NCBI RefSeq assembly: GCF_022539315.1
Contig: NC_066333.1
Location: 11,375,001 to 11,439,000 of the forward strand
Direction: 5' to 3'
Source: Serinus canaria
Lineage: Eukaryota > Chordata > Aves > Passeriformes > Fringillidae
DNA: 64,000 nucleotides
Part shown: positions 9,801 through 20,684 of the stretch, piece after piece
Position numbering within the stretch: the stretch's first letter is position 1
Layout of the letters: the number at the start of each line of letters is the position of its first letter
The notes under the pieces: model-generated
What the model saw: only the letters and a program-made list of their open reading frames with translations
The model's database searches: none
What the model was told of the DNA's origin: nothing
Translations under genes and position numbers: made by a program

Positions 9801-11385
9801 TCTGGTACTGAGCCACACTGAAACAGATTTACAGATTTTCCACCTCTTTTTCCTAAATACTGAACTGTTTAGAGTCTCAGGTCACCTCTTTCTCTCCTCA
9901 TCAGAGTCACAAAAAGCAATGCCCAGGACTGTTACTGGTGTAACAGCTAAATGCAGGGGTATCTTAACCAAAAAAGGGATTACCAGGGGCACAAACCTAC
10001 ATTACTACACACTGAAGTTCATCCTTTTAAATATTGGTTATCAGTAGCTTTGATAGTATTCTACAAAATAATACATAAATAGCAATGAGTAGTTCTACAT
10101 TTCGGAAATCAGAGTATAATAATTTTGATAATATAATAACGATTACATAATTAATTCCATTACAGGATAAAAACACTGCTTATACTGTCTATATAACAGC
10201 ACCCTTGCTCTTTGAATGAAATTAAAAAGAAGCTATAATTTATGCAGCTGTTTCAACTATAAAACCTTTTATAACACAGTTTGTTGGCCTTTCATCAACA
10301 TATTGCTTCATTATTCTCCAAGTGGAATAAACCTATTATTATAAAGGATTTAGCCATATACAGGATGACAACTTTATAACAATCCACTTCCTGTGTATGA
10401 TCAAATTTGCCACAAATTCAGAGATTTCTGACAGAATATAGACCCATAATACTCTGTATCTTGTATCATACCTGTCTGAATGAGCCACTCTGCCAGCAAA
10501 TTGACAGTCTGTGCCACTGCAGTGTAGTTTTCAGAGAGGAGCTGAATTACATTCTCTGGAGATCCTCCTGCTTGGAAATATCTGATGAAAGAATTACAAA
10601 AAAACTATTTGAGTCATATTAAAACCAAAAATAAATAGAAGTCTAAATTTAACGGGAAAACAACAGCACCATTTATAGATTTGCACACATTTCCATACGA
10701 AGTGACACCTCTAACACACTATAACACACATCAGGTCACACTCACCTCTTTAACGTGTTAAATATAGACGGTTCCATTATATAATCAGGCGTTGAAAATT
10801 TCTTCAGGCACTCCTGCTGAACTTCGGCATCATCTTCTCCCTCCCCATCCTCATCATCTTGCTGTTCACAAGCACAGTCAGGTCAGCCTCCCTGTCCCGT
10901 TTCCCCCCACACTCCCATATTCAGGCTCTTTTTGCCCACAGCAGCACACACACCTCGGCTCAGCGCCCCGACAGACAGCGATTATTAACGGAGAAGGCAC
11001 AAAAAGCAGCAGCGCCTTCCCCGTTTAACCCCGGGGCCCGGCGCAGCCCCGGCCCCCGGCCCTCACACCCGGCGCCATCGCCTCAGCCCGGAGCGCCCTC
11101 GGCGAGAGCGGGAGGGCCCGGGGGACGCTCCGGGACCCGCCAGGGGGTCGCTCCGGGTCCCTGCCGGGGGTCGCTCCGGGTCCCTGCCGGGGAATACTCC
11201 AGGATTGTCCCGCAGGATGCTGCGGACCCAGGGGAACGCTCGGAGTCCGTGCCCAAGGGTTGCTCCGGGACACGCCTGGGGCTGCGGTCATCCCTCGCCC
11301 CGCTCCCCCCGGCGCTCACCGCGCCCCCGTCCGCCTCGCTGCCCCACTCGGCCGCGCTGCCCTCGAAGTAATCGGCCTCCTCCAT
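3766..11385 (-). CDS. NELFCD: Negative elongation factor C/D (NELF-C/D, TH1-like), complete
   Basis: Subunit of the nuclear NELF complex, which with DSIF holds RNA polymerase II in promoter-proximal pause; the C/D subunit contacts NELF-A. Fifteen exons join in frame: 11385-11320, 10861-10746, 10581-10472, 9661-9552, 9222-9115, 8566-8414, 7684-7554, 7143-6978, 6332-6198, 5802-5663, 5476-5362, 5059-4964, 4798-4658, 4328-4199 and 3800-3766. They total 1752 nt, giving 583 residues, close to the 581/590 of the human forms. The N-terminus is acidic ([10 protein letters not shown], then [11 protein letters not shown]); the rest is the helical TH1 domain, ending CKSNFIMMN. Every junction is GT-AG and phase-consistent. 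The start at 11385 has a strong Kozak context (GCCATGG) and aligns with the short human form; an in-frame upstream ATG lies at 11469-11467. Confidence 0.97.
4199..4328 (-). CDS. NELFCD: NELFCD exon 14
   Basis: Residues 530-573: [20 protein letters not shown] through [10 protein letters not shown], ending one base into an Ala codon. Acceptor ttgtttcag, donor ATAG|GTAAGT. Confidence 0.97.
4658..4798 (-). CDS. NELFCD: NELFCD exon 13
   Basis: Residues 483-529: [20 protein letters not shown] through [13 protein letters not shown]. Acceptor ccccatcag, donor GAG|GTCAGC, which lacks the usual +3 purine. Confidence 0.97.
4964..5059 (-). CDS. NELFCD: NELFCD exon 12
   Basis: Residues 451-482: [20 protein letters not shown] then [12 protein letters not shown]. 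Acceptor tgtttgcag, donor CAG|GTGATA. Confidence 0.97.
5362..5476 (-). CDS. NELFCD: NELFCD exon 11
   Basis: Residues 412-450: [20 protein letters not shown] through [10 protein letters not shown]. Acceptor ctctctgtag, donor GAG|GTAAGA. Confidence 0.97.
5663..5802 (-). CDS. NELFCD: NELFCD exon 10
   Basis: Residues 366-412: [20 protein letters not shown] through [13 protein letters not shown]. Acceptor attttgcag, donor ATCAG|GTGAGC with a split Arg codon. Confidence 0.97.
6198..6332 (-). CDS. NELFCD: NELFCD exon 9
   Basis: Residues 321-365: [20 protein letters not shown] through [11 protein letters not shown]. Acceptor ctcttcacag, donor AAG|GTAATG. Confidence 0.97.
6978..7143 (-). CDS. NELFCD: NELFCD exon 8
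   Basis: Residues 265-320: [20 protein letters not shown] through [15 protein letters not shown]. Acceptor ctacctgcag, donor CTG|GTCAGT. Longest coding exon of the gene (166 nt). Confidence 0.97.
7554..7684 (-). CDS. NELFCD: NELFCD exon 7
   Basis: Residues 222-265: [20 protein letters not shown] then [20 protein letters not shown]. Acceptor ctttcacag, donor GAGAA|GTGAGT. Markedly more GC-rich than neighbouring exons. Confidence 0.96.
8414..8566 (-). CDS. NELFCD: NELFCD exon 6
   Basis: Residues 171-221: [20 protein letters not shown] through [11 protein letters not shown]. Donor GCT|GTAAGT is followed within 10 nt by a 20-nt U-tract on the transcript (8402-8383), a layout that can recruit TIA-1-type factors to help U1. 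Confidence 0.96.
9115..9222 (-). CDS. NELFCD: NELFCD exon 5
   Basis: Residues 135-170: [20 protein letters not shown] through CLMLNFTVK. Acceptor cttttcag, donor AAG|GTACTA. Phase 0 at both ends. Confidence 0.96.
9335..9385. repeat. 23-bp inverted repeat with one mismatch, 5-nt loop
   Basis: Arms 9335-9357 and 9363-9385 pair at 22 of 23 positions; the exception is a G.T at 9353/9367. The loop is ctcta. It lies in NELFCD intron 4 (328 bp), roughly midway between the two exons. Confidence 0.96.
9552..9661 (-). CDS. NELFCD: NELFCD exon 4
   Basis: Residues 98-134: [20 protein letters not shown] and [15 protein letters not shown]. Acceptor ctgtgcag. The donor GAG|GTGTGC is a weak match to the U1 consensus, although the exon boundary is fixed by the reading frame. 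Confidence 0.96.
10472..10581 (-). CDS. NELFCD: NELFCD exon 3
   Basis: Residues 61-98: [19 protein letters not shown] through [10 protein letters not shown]. Acceptor tttcatcag, donor ACAG|GTATGA. Ends one base into a Gly codon. Confidence 0.96.
10746..10861 (-). CDS. NELFCD: NELFCD exon 2
   Basis: Residues 23-61. Acidic run [11 protein letters not shown], then [19 protein letters not shown]. Acceptor tgtgaacag, donor AAGAG|GTGAGT; the final Arg codon is split AG|A. Confidence 0.95.
11121..11280. repeat. GC-rich 23-bp minisatellite in NELFCD intron 1
   Basis: Roughly seven units built on cgctccgggtccctgccggg, spaced 23 bp (unit anchors at 11125, 11148, 11171, 11194 and 11217), then looser copies to about 11280. 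Two central copies are nearly identical; outer ones have diverged. Confidence 0.8.
11320..11385 (-). CDS. NELFCD: NELFCD exon 1 (coding part)
   Basis: Encodes residues 1-22, [20 protein letters not shown] and two more. Donor GCG|GTGAGC. It lies inside the CpG island. The frame remains open upstream through a second ATG at 11469. Confidence 0.94.
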
Positions 11386-11640
11386 GGCTCCGGCCCGGCC
11401 TCCCTGCCCGGCGGCCGGAACGGGCGGAGCGCCGCGGAATGGCGGCGGGGGCGGGGCGGGAGCCGGCATGACGGCGGATGAGGGGCCCCTGAGGGCCGGC
11501 TCTGAGGGGCTGCGGGTAGTGGGCACACACCCCTCAGCGGGGAAAGAACCGGTGGAAATGTAAAACCAAACCGCCCTGCAAAGCCTCCTGGCGCAGCAGC
11601 AATCGGACGGGAATTGCAAGGGAAGAGGAAAGAAAGGGAT

Positions 11641-11800
11641 GTGTTGCTCCAAGGGGTGTGTTCTCCGTAGGACGTGTTGTCCAAGGCATGTGTTCTCCGT
11701 AGGACGTGTTGTCCAAGGCATGTGTTCTCCATGGGATGTGTTCTCCATGGGATGTGTTGCCCCAAGAGATATGTTCTCCAAGGGATGTGTTCTTCATTGA
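11641..11800. repeat. 16-bp minisatellite upstream of NELFCD
   Basis: About nine tandem units of gtgttctccatgggat type (16 bp, two of them 17 bp). Two alternating unit types form an exact 32-bp duplication (11658-11689 and 11690-11721). The array begins 256 bp upstream of the NELFCD start codon, outside the densest CpG zone. Confidence 0.92.
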
Positions 11801-14800
11801 CTGCAGGACAAAAGCCGTTCCCTCCCTCCCTGCCTCCCATGGAAGCATGAGGGGTGAACAACAGCAAGTTGATAGGAATGATGTTAGGGTCGAATAAAAA
11901 AACTGACAAGCAGGAGGACAAACCAAAAAAACCCAAACAAACAAATAATAATAATAAAAAAAGGGGTAACTTTGGAGAAAGTGAGCATCTCTGGGCAGAG
12001 GAGAGGTGCTGTGGGAGCCCCGTCCCCTGTCCTGGGGCAGTTCTGTAAGCAGGCAGGGCCGCCTGTGACCCAGGCTTTGCTCCCCATCCACAAAACTGGA
12101 TCCCAGAGCTGTGCTCACCCTGGGACCTTCCTGGGGATGCTGAGCAAAGATAACAGGTCAAGAGGGTCCCCAGGGAAGGGAGGGACAGGGAATGAGATGA
12201 ACAGGGGACACGTCTACAGTGAAAACTGATCACATAATCAGGCCTCAGCAAGGAGAGAAACAATCCCTTTGTTCCTCTTCAGATCCACTCCTGTTCTTCA
12301 GCTGCATAGGAGCTTCACTGAAAGGGGAGGGTGTGTTCTGGGATTTGGAGGCCAGCCAGGAGTTTTGCTGATTAATTATTTAAAAGGTCCTTTATTCTCA
12401 TTCAGTTTCTAACTGAAAAATAGTAAAAAGAAATGACAGTGTCTTCCATGCATTGCATGCTTCCATTCATAGGTAAGAAAGGGCAAAAAAAAAACCAAAC
12501 AAAAAAAACCAAAAAACCCCGTTCAGAAATAAGTTATAGGATCTCCAACAAAATCCTTGCTCAAATGAGGTTGCTGTGCTAATCAGGAGATTTGCTGCAC
12601 TTCAAAGCTCAATACAGAGTGTACCCCATCACCTGAGCTGCAGCACAGCAGAGTTGTGCTGTCCTGTGCTGCCCTACAGTGGTGAAGCAGCTTTTCCTGG
12701 AACACTGCTCCGACAGTCGGGAGAGAAACATTCGATAGTTTTTGCTCTGCCAGCAGAGAGGAAAAAAGGGTTTTTCAGGATAAACGACATGGATTGAAGC
12801 AGAGCCACAAGGGACAGGTTTTCCACGTTTTCCACTGCAGGCAGGGGGACAGCGAGGGCATCCCGGTGCCTGTGGTCGTTTTTTATGAGGGACGAACTGG
12901 GAGTGAAGTGACAAGCTGAGGCTGGGAGCCAATGGAAATATCCTTGAGAAAAAGTTTTTGGCTCATCTCCATTTGGTTAGCAGGCAATTTCCATCCCATA
13001 GATGTGAGAAATAATAGTGAACTTGGAACAGACAGAGTGATTAACCAGTCAGCTTCCTAAGAAAGTACCAGATCTGAATTTAGTCCATCCCAAACCAAGA
13101 AAGAAAAAGTAGTGAGGGTCTCATAAGAAACATCTCTACACCTCCTGTATCAGCTATTAGGTGTTAGAAAAGTTCTCTGGAAGTGATTTCAGAGTAACCA
13201 TTATAGTACCTTAACAGAAGGTTCAGAAAACTTCAAATTGGAGGAAAAGTGAGTCCAGAACTTAACGCTCCAATGAAACTGAATGGGAAAACCACAAGTC
13301 TGAGACTTCAGGAGGCTTAGGAGGAGATCCTGGTTCGTTACAGAAAGTTCAACTAAATATACTTTGCATGACAATTTTTATACAGGTAGGAGAATGTTCC
13401 TTCCCACAACCAAAATTTGCTGTGCATCTCCTGGGCAGGACGTTGGGATCTGCAGCCCAGAGAGTTTCATTGTGCCAGAGCTTATGGCCTGAAACACTCA
13501 GCCTCAGGAAAGCATTTTCAGAGCAGGTAAAAAGTTTTGTCTGGTGACAACAGTTGAACTTGCGGGACTTCAGTGGTAATTATGCTACAAAACTTCCTGC
13601 TTAACAGAGTAGAAAATGAGAACAGTCCTCAGCACCAACTAGCATTAAGAGACATAGTGGTATTAGACATTTATGATACAATTTCAGTGCCTGAATCTTA
13701 AAACTAGAAGTTTTCCATCTTTATATATTTATATATCTTTATTTTGATTGCAGTAACAGAAAAAGATTTTTTTTAATATATAAAGAATTAACAATACTCA
13801 AAGCATTTACTTTCAGCTTCCCTTGAGAAGGAAACTAGAGATCTGTAACAGCCAGACATTTGCTGAATAGCCCTTTGCAGAATTGCAATATCCAAGCTTA
13901 CCTCACTTCAGGTCAATAAACAAGAGGTAAAATCAGATTAAACCAAACAGTTTCAAGATATCACTTAAAATGTGATGAAATATGAAATGTACCAAAAATG
14001 GATTTTGCTAACTAAACCTTTAAAAATTGGAATGGAAACAGTGTTGGTTGTCTCTTGGGTTTCACTGCATTCCCCCGTATGGATTTGTGTTTTACAAAGT
14101 ATCAGTGAAATGTTCATGACTAAAAGCACTTAGATTTACCTGAATGTCCCTGAAAGGTTTTATTATGCAGCAACAAATGCAAAAAATTTCCCCCCAAATG
14201 CATATTTGACTGCATTTTATGTGTAAAATATTCTTGGGTGACAATTTCTATCTAATGAGGTTTCGATGAGGCAGAGAGCAAATTTTGAGATAAATTTTGA
14301 CAGAAAATTAAAATATCCAGTGAAGGTCAGCCTTGGTGTCTCTGCTGCATGATTTGAGGAAGCAGTAAAGGCATTCTGGAAAGTGAAAGTGTGTGAAGAG
14401 CCAGATGTACAGGAACATGGAACATTACATTATTTTTTTCTTTTTGTGCCTGTTTTTGTTATTATTTAACAGAAAAAATGAACAAGTATCAAATGCTCAA
14501 ATTCCAACTATCAAAATTTGCTTGACTTTTCACCAAATTATTAAACAACTGTACCTCAGGATTTGCTGCCTAAGGGCTGAATGTAATACAGCTGATGAAA
14601 TCATCCAACTTCATTTGGTTCCTTCCTAAAATATAGAAGAAAAATCCCAAACAGAAGAGCCGACTTCCAACAAAACTGTTTGCCTTTTATTCATGTTTTT
14701 TAAAAATATCCACCCTGGCATTCTCTGTCATTCCCTCTGCTCCTTGCCCTCTACAAATTCTTTTAGCATAAATTTGTATTTTTGTAATCGTTAGCCCTTT

Positions 14801-17574
14801 ACAAAGCAGCCAATACATTCAACTAGAGTTAAGGTAGTAACTTTCCAATGGAGTAGGAAATTACAGCAGCATCATTAGGCTAATGAGTTTTGGCTAAAGA
14901 GTTCTTCCTTCTCAAGCAGAGCCTCAAGACGAAGCATTTCTGTTTGTACCTCAAGTACTGGTAACAGTTATTCCAGACATTGAACACACAACACTTCACC
15001 AGGTAACCGAGAATATTCTAAGACAAAACAAGGTGGTTTGGAGGTTGCTGATGTGATGTCATTCTAGTGTCCCTCAAATGTCAACTTAAAAGGTGGAACT
15101 GTATTTTATATACTGAGGATTGCTTTAAACACTGAGCCTCCCAATGCCCCAAGTGCTTCTCAAGATGAGCCTGTGGTGAAAATATTTTCTTGCTTTAAAG
15201 CAAGGTCCAGTTGGTTTTCACTGGTCATTAAACTCACCTTTCACTAAACTATCTTCCAGCTCTAATGGTTGCACAAAGTGCCCTGTTTTGTTTTGGTTTT
15301 GCAGTTCCTTAACTGGATAACCCTGGCCTTTTGGGATAGATTCATTCTCTGACCTTGAAAATTTGTATGAGGATCCCAGACTGGGTCACTCACCTGGGGA
15401 ATGAAGAATTTTCCCCCCTAAATCTCTTTTTCAGTGTTCAAGGTGATGGATTTTGAACTCAGAAGTTGTCTCATACCTTTCTTCCTGCTCTATTCTCTTA
15501 TCAACCACACCATTCCAAGAGTGAGGGGGGTGAGGACAGGAGAAAGCAGCTGAAGCCAGAGGCAGCAGGGTTTGGGCCATGCTGCAGGACAGAGCAATTG
15601 GCTGTTAAGTTTCCCAATTTTAAATCATAAACAGGTTCCCAAAAGCTGCTGCTCGTGGCTGCTCTGGGCTTCCAGACTGCCTTACACAGACAAACCTCTG
15701 CAGCCCAGCAGAGCTTTGCCCTGTGAGAAACAGAACTCAGGGTCAGCACCAGAACTGTCACAATTTGTTACTTCATTTTGGATGTTGTGCCTTCAACATT
15801 AAGAGAACAGAGATTAAAACTGCTGAGATATTTATCAGCCCTCACACCCCCCTCAGGACACATCTCCATGGCCCCACCTCAGCACCAGTCTGAAACATTG
15901 CTCATTAATACTCTGAGTTCTTCCACATTGAACCCAACCCCTAATTTGTCTTTTTGTGGAAGATCTTCTGATCCTGATCCTGCCAATGGCAAACTGAAAA
16001 TGTAGCAAAAAAAGAACTGGAATGTGCTGCCCTGATGTGGCAATTCCTAACCCTGACACAGCTGCTCCTCCCTCTGGGCACTCTGGCATTTCAGTTGCAA
16101 GAACGATACAGTTCCAAAGTCACATCAAATACCAGAAAACTACAGATAGAAACATTGTACTTCACTGTTAATAATCCACATAAAATTCACAGCCTAAAAC
16201 AATAGTTTGCATGACAGAACAACAGAACTGAGAGAATTCCCAACATTACTGCCTCTGTCCTAGGCTTGTCTTTCTCCAAACTTGTGTAGTAAATAAAAAA
16301 AATTAGTTAGCCAACTCATTCAATGAAATGACTGGGTAAACTAAAGTGAAGAGATAAATTCACATTTTAATTTTGAATTAGCTCACATTTGTCTGCTGGT
16401 ACCCCAGCATTAAAAAGCATGCTACACAAAAATCCCTAGTGACACCCTCTTCTCCCTCAAAAATTTATTCTTCTCCCAATCTGGGACAATGTTCAAAGGT
16501 TTTATTTTGTTCTGTCCTTCAATAATTTTGAGTCAGACTTCCTAAGTGAAAAAAAAAATTAGGAAAATCTGTAAGTTTGTTTTTGGTGGACGTTTAATTA
16601 TCTATTACATATTTGGTCAGTTATCCATGTTACAGAGGTATAAATGCTGCTGTTACCCTGGGGAATTCCCTGTTTTCCACGGGACCAGGCTAAATTTATA
16701 GGACACAGACGTCAGACAAAAACCTCCACCTTATTATTTTTACATTTAATGCAGTGAGAGATCTTATTTGCCTTCCCACCTCCACCCATGTTGCTCTTCC
16801 AGGTCAGATTTGTGCTTTATACTGCACCTATTTTTCTCAGCTCAGTACACTGAAAGTAACCAGGATAAAAAGAAGTTTGAGCTCTTAATGAGAATCAGGG
16901 ATCAAAACAATTAATTACAAAGCCATTACTTGTGGCTCAAATTTTAGCAGTCTGCACTACAGTAAAATTCTGAAGCAGTTTTACCTACCCTGACCCACAT
17001 CCACTCACAGGACTGAAGCCAACTGAGTATGATCAGGATTAAAACAGGCTCACTCTTGGAATTTGTCTTGTCAGTCACCAGAGGGATTTTTCAGTGTCAG
17101 GCTTTCGTCAGCAGAGCTTCAGAAATCCCTTCTGTAGCTTATTTTATTTACAAAGACACTTCAAAATTTGTCATAGAACAGGAGGATTACTTCCCAACAG
17201 AAGAATTTTCAGAGATAGCAAGCTGAGGAAGAAGGGCACAGTTTAGTTTTGGATTGTAAAAAAATGTTTGTTTATAAATTTTTACTTTTTTACTGTTATA
17301 CAAACTCAACATGTATTTTAGAGATGAGGACCTGCTCCTGTGTGAGATTTCCACTGATAGCAATCTATGGACCTGATCCTGCTTATCAAATTTAGTAGGA
17401 ATTTTTACATCTACTTCCATGGAAGAGGTCTTAGGAGTGCCAGCATTGTTAGGAATACACACAGCACATTAGGTACAGTTGGGGAAAGAAGAGAATTTAC
17501 TCTCTTCCACAATGAGTCACATAATTTTGTAACTTAGAACAACTTTATCACTCTTAAGACATTTGTATAGCACC

Positions 17575-17670
17575 AATCACCAAGAGCATTGTCACTAAGG
17601 CACTGGACTGGTACTCAGCTGTCATGGGCTCTGCCTCCAGGTCTGGGGTCAATCTCCTGTGTTTATGTCT
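17575..17670 (+). repeat. Probable MIR-like (tRNA-derived) SINE head, degraded
   Basis: Contains aaggcactggactggtactc followed about 35 nt later by ggtctggggtcaatctcc. This resembles the tRNA-derived head of MIR-family SINEs: a GCACTGGACTGG block, then a B-box-like GGGTTCNANTCC. The match is by eye and both boxes are degenerate. A decayed tRNA-Leu-like copy is the main alternative. Confidence 0.45.
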
Positions 17671-20558
17671 TTTGTTTTTACTGGCACATAACTTTTGTTA
17701 TATGGAAAAATAACATTGGAAAAATAAGATAAATAATACAAAACATCCTCCATCATTCACAGGAACAACACACCACGAGGAATTACAAGGTGTTTAAGTT
17801 CTGAAGCCATGAACATTAATAGATCTGTGCATAGATTTACTGGCAGGAGGAAATTAGCCTGCAGGTATCAATTCTGTGCAGCACAGTGGAGCAGTGTTAG
17901 CTTCCCTTCCTCTGGAGTTAGGACATGCCCTCAGTTAAATCCTGCCCTGATTTCACGAATCAAAACAGTTTCTAGATAAATGAAGAAAAGCCCTCAGGAC
18001 TCCTGCCTGTGACAGCTGATCCAGGATGCCTTCCTAGGCTTTTGCATCAAAGGCTGCTCCTACCAACTTGCAGAGCTCCAGTTTCAGCCTCTGAGAGCAG
18101 TTTTTGATGCTTTCAGAGGCAGCTGAATACTTTTCTAGTCTGTAGTGGATTTATCTCTCCACACTATTAAAAAAGAAAAAATCTTTTAGGAGTTATCCCT
18201 GCTCTGCTGCACCACACTGAATGTGTGCTCTGATGCACAAATTACTAAAAGTTCTTGGGTTGAAATAAGTTACTGCAAATGCACAGTAGCTGATTTTGAA
18301 ACCACAACATCTCTACAATTTATTATTATTTTTACAAAATACCCAAAGTGATCAGACCATATTGTAGGTTACTGGCTTGCCGAAGGTTGTTTTAAAATCA
18401 AAACCATTTCTGAGTTACAGAAGTGCCAAAAACAATCTTGAACCAGGTTTGTTTGTTGTTTTTTGTTGTTTTCTTTTTAAACCAACCCCCATCCAACAAA
18501 ACAGTTGTATAACTTAAAACAGAAACAAGAGTTTGTGTTGGAAACTGTTGAAAAACCAACCCACCAAAATCACGCTTGAGCAGAAGCCTTGTATGGCAAA
18601 GATTCAGCTTAGGGCAGTTTAGTGCCAACCCTCCATAGGTTTACAATGGAAATACTGACACAACCTCAACTACAGTGATGCAAATGTGCCCTAAAAACAC
18701 TGTATTTGCTTTTATTAATAAAAGTGGTAGTGTTTACATTTGTAGGTATCTTACACTTCAGCATCACGATGAATACTGAGTAGAATGAGTTAAGTTTTGG
18801 CTGTAAGGTCAGAAGTTTCCAAACAGATGAATGAGACAGAAGTGACAGTCCTCAATCACGAAAACAAGAAGTTCAAATAAATAAATAAAACAAAACTAAG
18901 AAATATGGGTAAGCATTAGGTTGGAATGGTTCAATTAACTGCAAATTATGGCCACTAAATTAGAGACAGAAGAAAACACAGTTACTTATTAAATAGCAAG
19001 CATTAAAGCTTTATGGTTTTGTATTAAAAAAAAAAAAAAAGGAAAAAGAAAGCTGTTAAAAATAAGACTTGCATTTACCAGGCCACCAAACTGCATGGAC
19101 TAATAAAGAGACTAACAAAGGCAATACTGAGACATTAAGACACACACACGCTCCGTACTTGTGCAACTCAACCATATTCAAAACAATTGCCTTTTTCCTC
19201 ACATAAGACAAAAAAAAAAAAAAGCATCCCCTAAACATATCTGTTCATATAAAGCTTTAGGTTTCTTAAACTGTTGCTGTCTTACATAGCTCATTGTTAT
19301 TATGTGTCCTCCTCATCAGAGGAAGAAGCTTATTTTGTTATTTTTTTTTAATGGAGGTGCTTTGTTTCTCTCAGGCAAGAGATTACATTCCTCACACCAC
19401 TACAGGTTTTCTCCATTTATAAATTCGGTGTTCACACCAACTCCTCCTAGGCTTAAAAAGATAAGGGTTGGCACTAAAATAAAGATTTTGGCTCCTGTAA
19501 CTAAAATTAAGGCTCACAATGAATTTCCTTTCCACTACGTGTGTCCCATTTTCACCTAGTGGAAATGCCAGCCCTTCACCTACAGGCACTGGATAAATTC
19601 TGAATTGCAGGGGCCTACTTTCAGTCATGTTTTCTACAGTTCTACCAAGTTCAGGTGGCAACTGTCTAAACCTGTGAACAGGAAAGATCATTCTTGAAAG
19701 GCGAGTAACAACTGCAGCTAAAATTTTTCAACTATTCAGTGTCTTCTGGAACTAATTCTGAATTGAGAGGGGACAGTAACTCCCTCACATCCCTGCTCTC
19801 CAGTGAAAATGGACTGTGTGATTCATTTTAAGACTTTAGCCACAAAAGCAAATGAAAAGTCACAATTCTGAACAGTTGCAGTTCTTAGTATTGAAAAGGC
19901 ATCCAATACCTGAAGCAAATCTAGCTGCACAGACATCACTGACCACGCCTCACCTGAATTTAAACTGGATCTCTTCCCAAACAAAGAAAGCCAACACGGT
20001 CTCTTGGGTGGAGGGAAGCTAGTGTGAAAGGCAAAGAGGCAAGAAATTTGGTGTTTGTTTTTGTTTCTTTTCCTTTTAAAGTCACTGCAGTTAAGATCCA
20101 GATCAGTTTAGGGGTGTAAATGAAGGGGGAACAGGGGTGTTTGAGTAATATAGGCTAACACTGTTCTAGATGTGTTATTACAGCTGTAATTTCTGACTCT
20201 GTACAAATTGTACACGTAGGTTTAGACACATGAAAAAGTAACACACTCACAGAGACATAAAACACCTAGGTATAAAATATAAAGCAGTGTAGTAGTTACT
20301 AAAATTACATGCTCTCTTATTGCTACAGTGATTTTTGCTCTTTTTTCTTTTTACTGTACCACATGTTGTTCTAAGCATATAATTTGCATAAATTATTCAA
20401 GTTTAAGAAAAAAATCCACACATCTTCACTTTTAAGCTACTTATATAGTTAATATAAAACAAAAAAAGGTTCTAAAGTATCTCTTTATTAAAAGAGAAAT
20501 AAAAATGTCATTTGAAACTGGAATTCAGTGGCCAAATCCAAGGGCAGTGCACACCTTG

Positions 20559-20684
20559 TCATTCCTTGTCGTTGCCCACGCAGCGCAAGCCGAGGTTGGT
20601 GGGTATTTGGCCCAGTCTAGAGATGGTCACCAGACCTGCATGATGCCCTACGTGTCTGTTATTGTTCTGGTTTGTTTTTTGTCT
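20559..20684 (-). other. Unexplained short open frame with local CpG enrichment
   Basis: A minus-strand frame of 41 codons between stops, ending IPTNLGLRCVGNDKE-stop. It has no ATG and no good splice acceptor (nearest is aataacag without a pyrimidine tract). Its distal half is GC- and CpG-richer than the flanks, and AATAAA follows about 70 nt after the stop. The NLGxRC string recalls the C-terminal motif of FGE/SUMF-type proteins, but the match is too short to assign. It may be a retrocopy remnant, part of a long GNAS 3' UTR, or chance. Confidence 0.25.

Larger units (their letters stand above)
3801..11319 (-). other. NELFCD: NELFCD introns (14)
   Basis: Introns run from about 165 bp (4799-4963) to about 810 bp (9662-10471). 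Items seen: an inverted repeat at 9335-9385, a 20-nt A-run at 8383-8402, an A-run at about 8880-8895, and a GC-rich 23-bp minisatellite in intron 1 (11121-11280). The rest is AT-rich unique sequence with no recognised gene. Confidence 0.8.
10960..11560 (-). promoter_or_regulatory. NELFCD: CpG-island promoter of NELFCD
   Basis: A stretch strikingly rich in C+G and CpG compared with the AT-rich surroundings, centred on exon 1. GC-box-like runs (gggcggggcggg type, about 11448-11460) sit just upstream of the chosen ATG, and no TATA box is evident. This is typical of a housekeeping, dispersed-start promoter. Exact transcription start is not visible. Confidence 0.8.

Noticed and set aside
11316..12263. 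Longest open frame in the window (315 codons, minus strand) across the 16-bp minisatellite and CpG island
   Set aside because: It owes its length to a tandem repeat with few stops and to GC-rich sequence, overlaps NELFCD exon 1 in a different frame, and resembles no protein family.
13729..13785. Inverted TA-rich words around a 35-nt spacer
   Set aside because: Low complexity (TATATA) makes the pairing uninformative.
15178..15204. Two adjoining palindromes (gaaaatattttc and cttgctttaaagcaag)
   Set aside because: Short and AT-rich; each is within what chance can produce over 64 kb, so not counted with the long hairpins.
19392..19691. 99-codon minus-strand frame in the NELFCD-GNAS interval
   Set aside because: Unremarkable composition, no recognisable domain and no regulatory context; probably chance.
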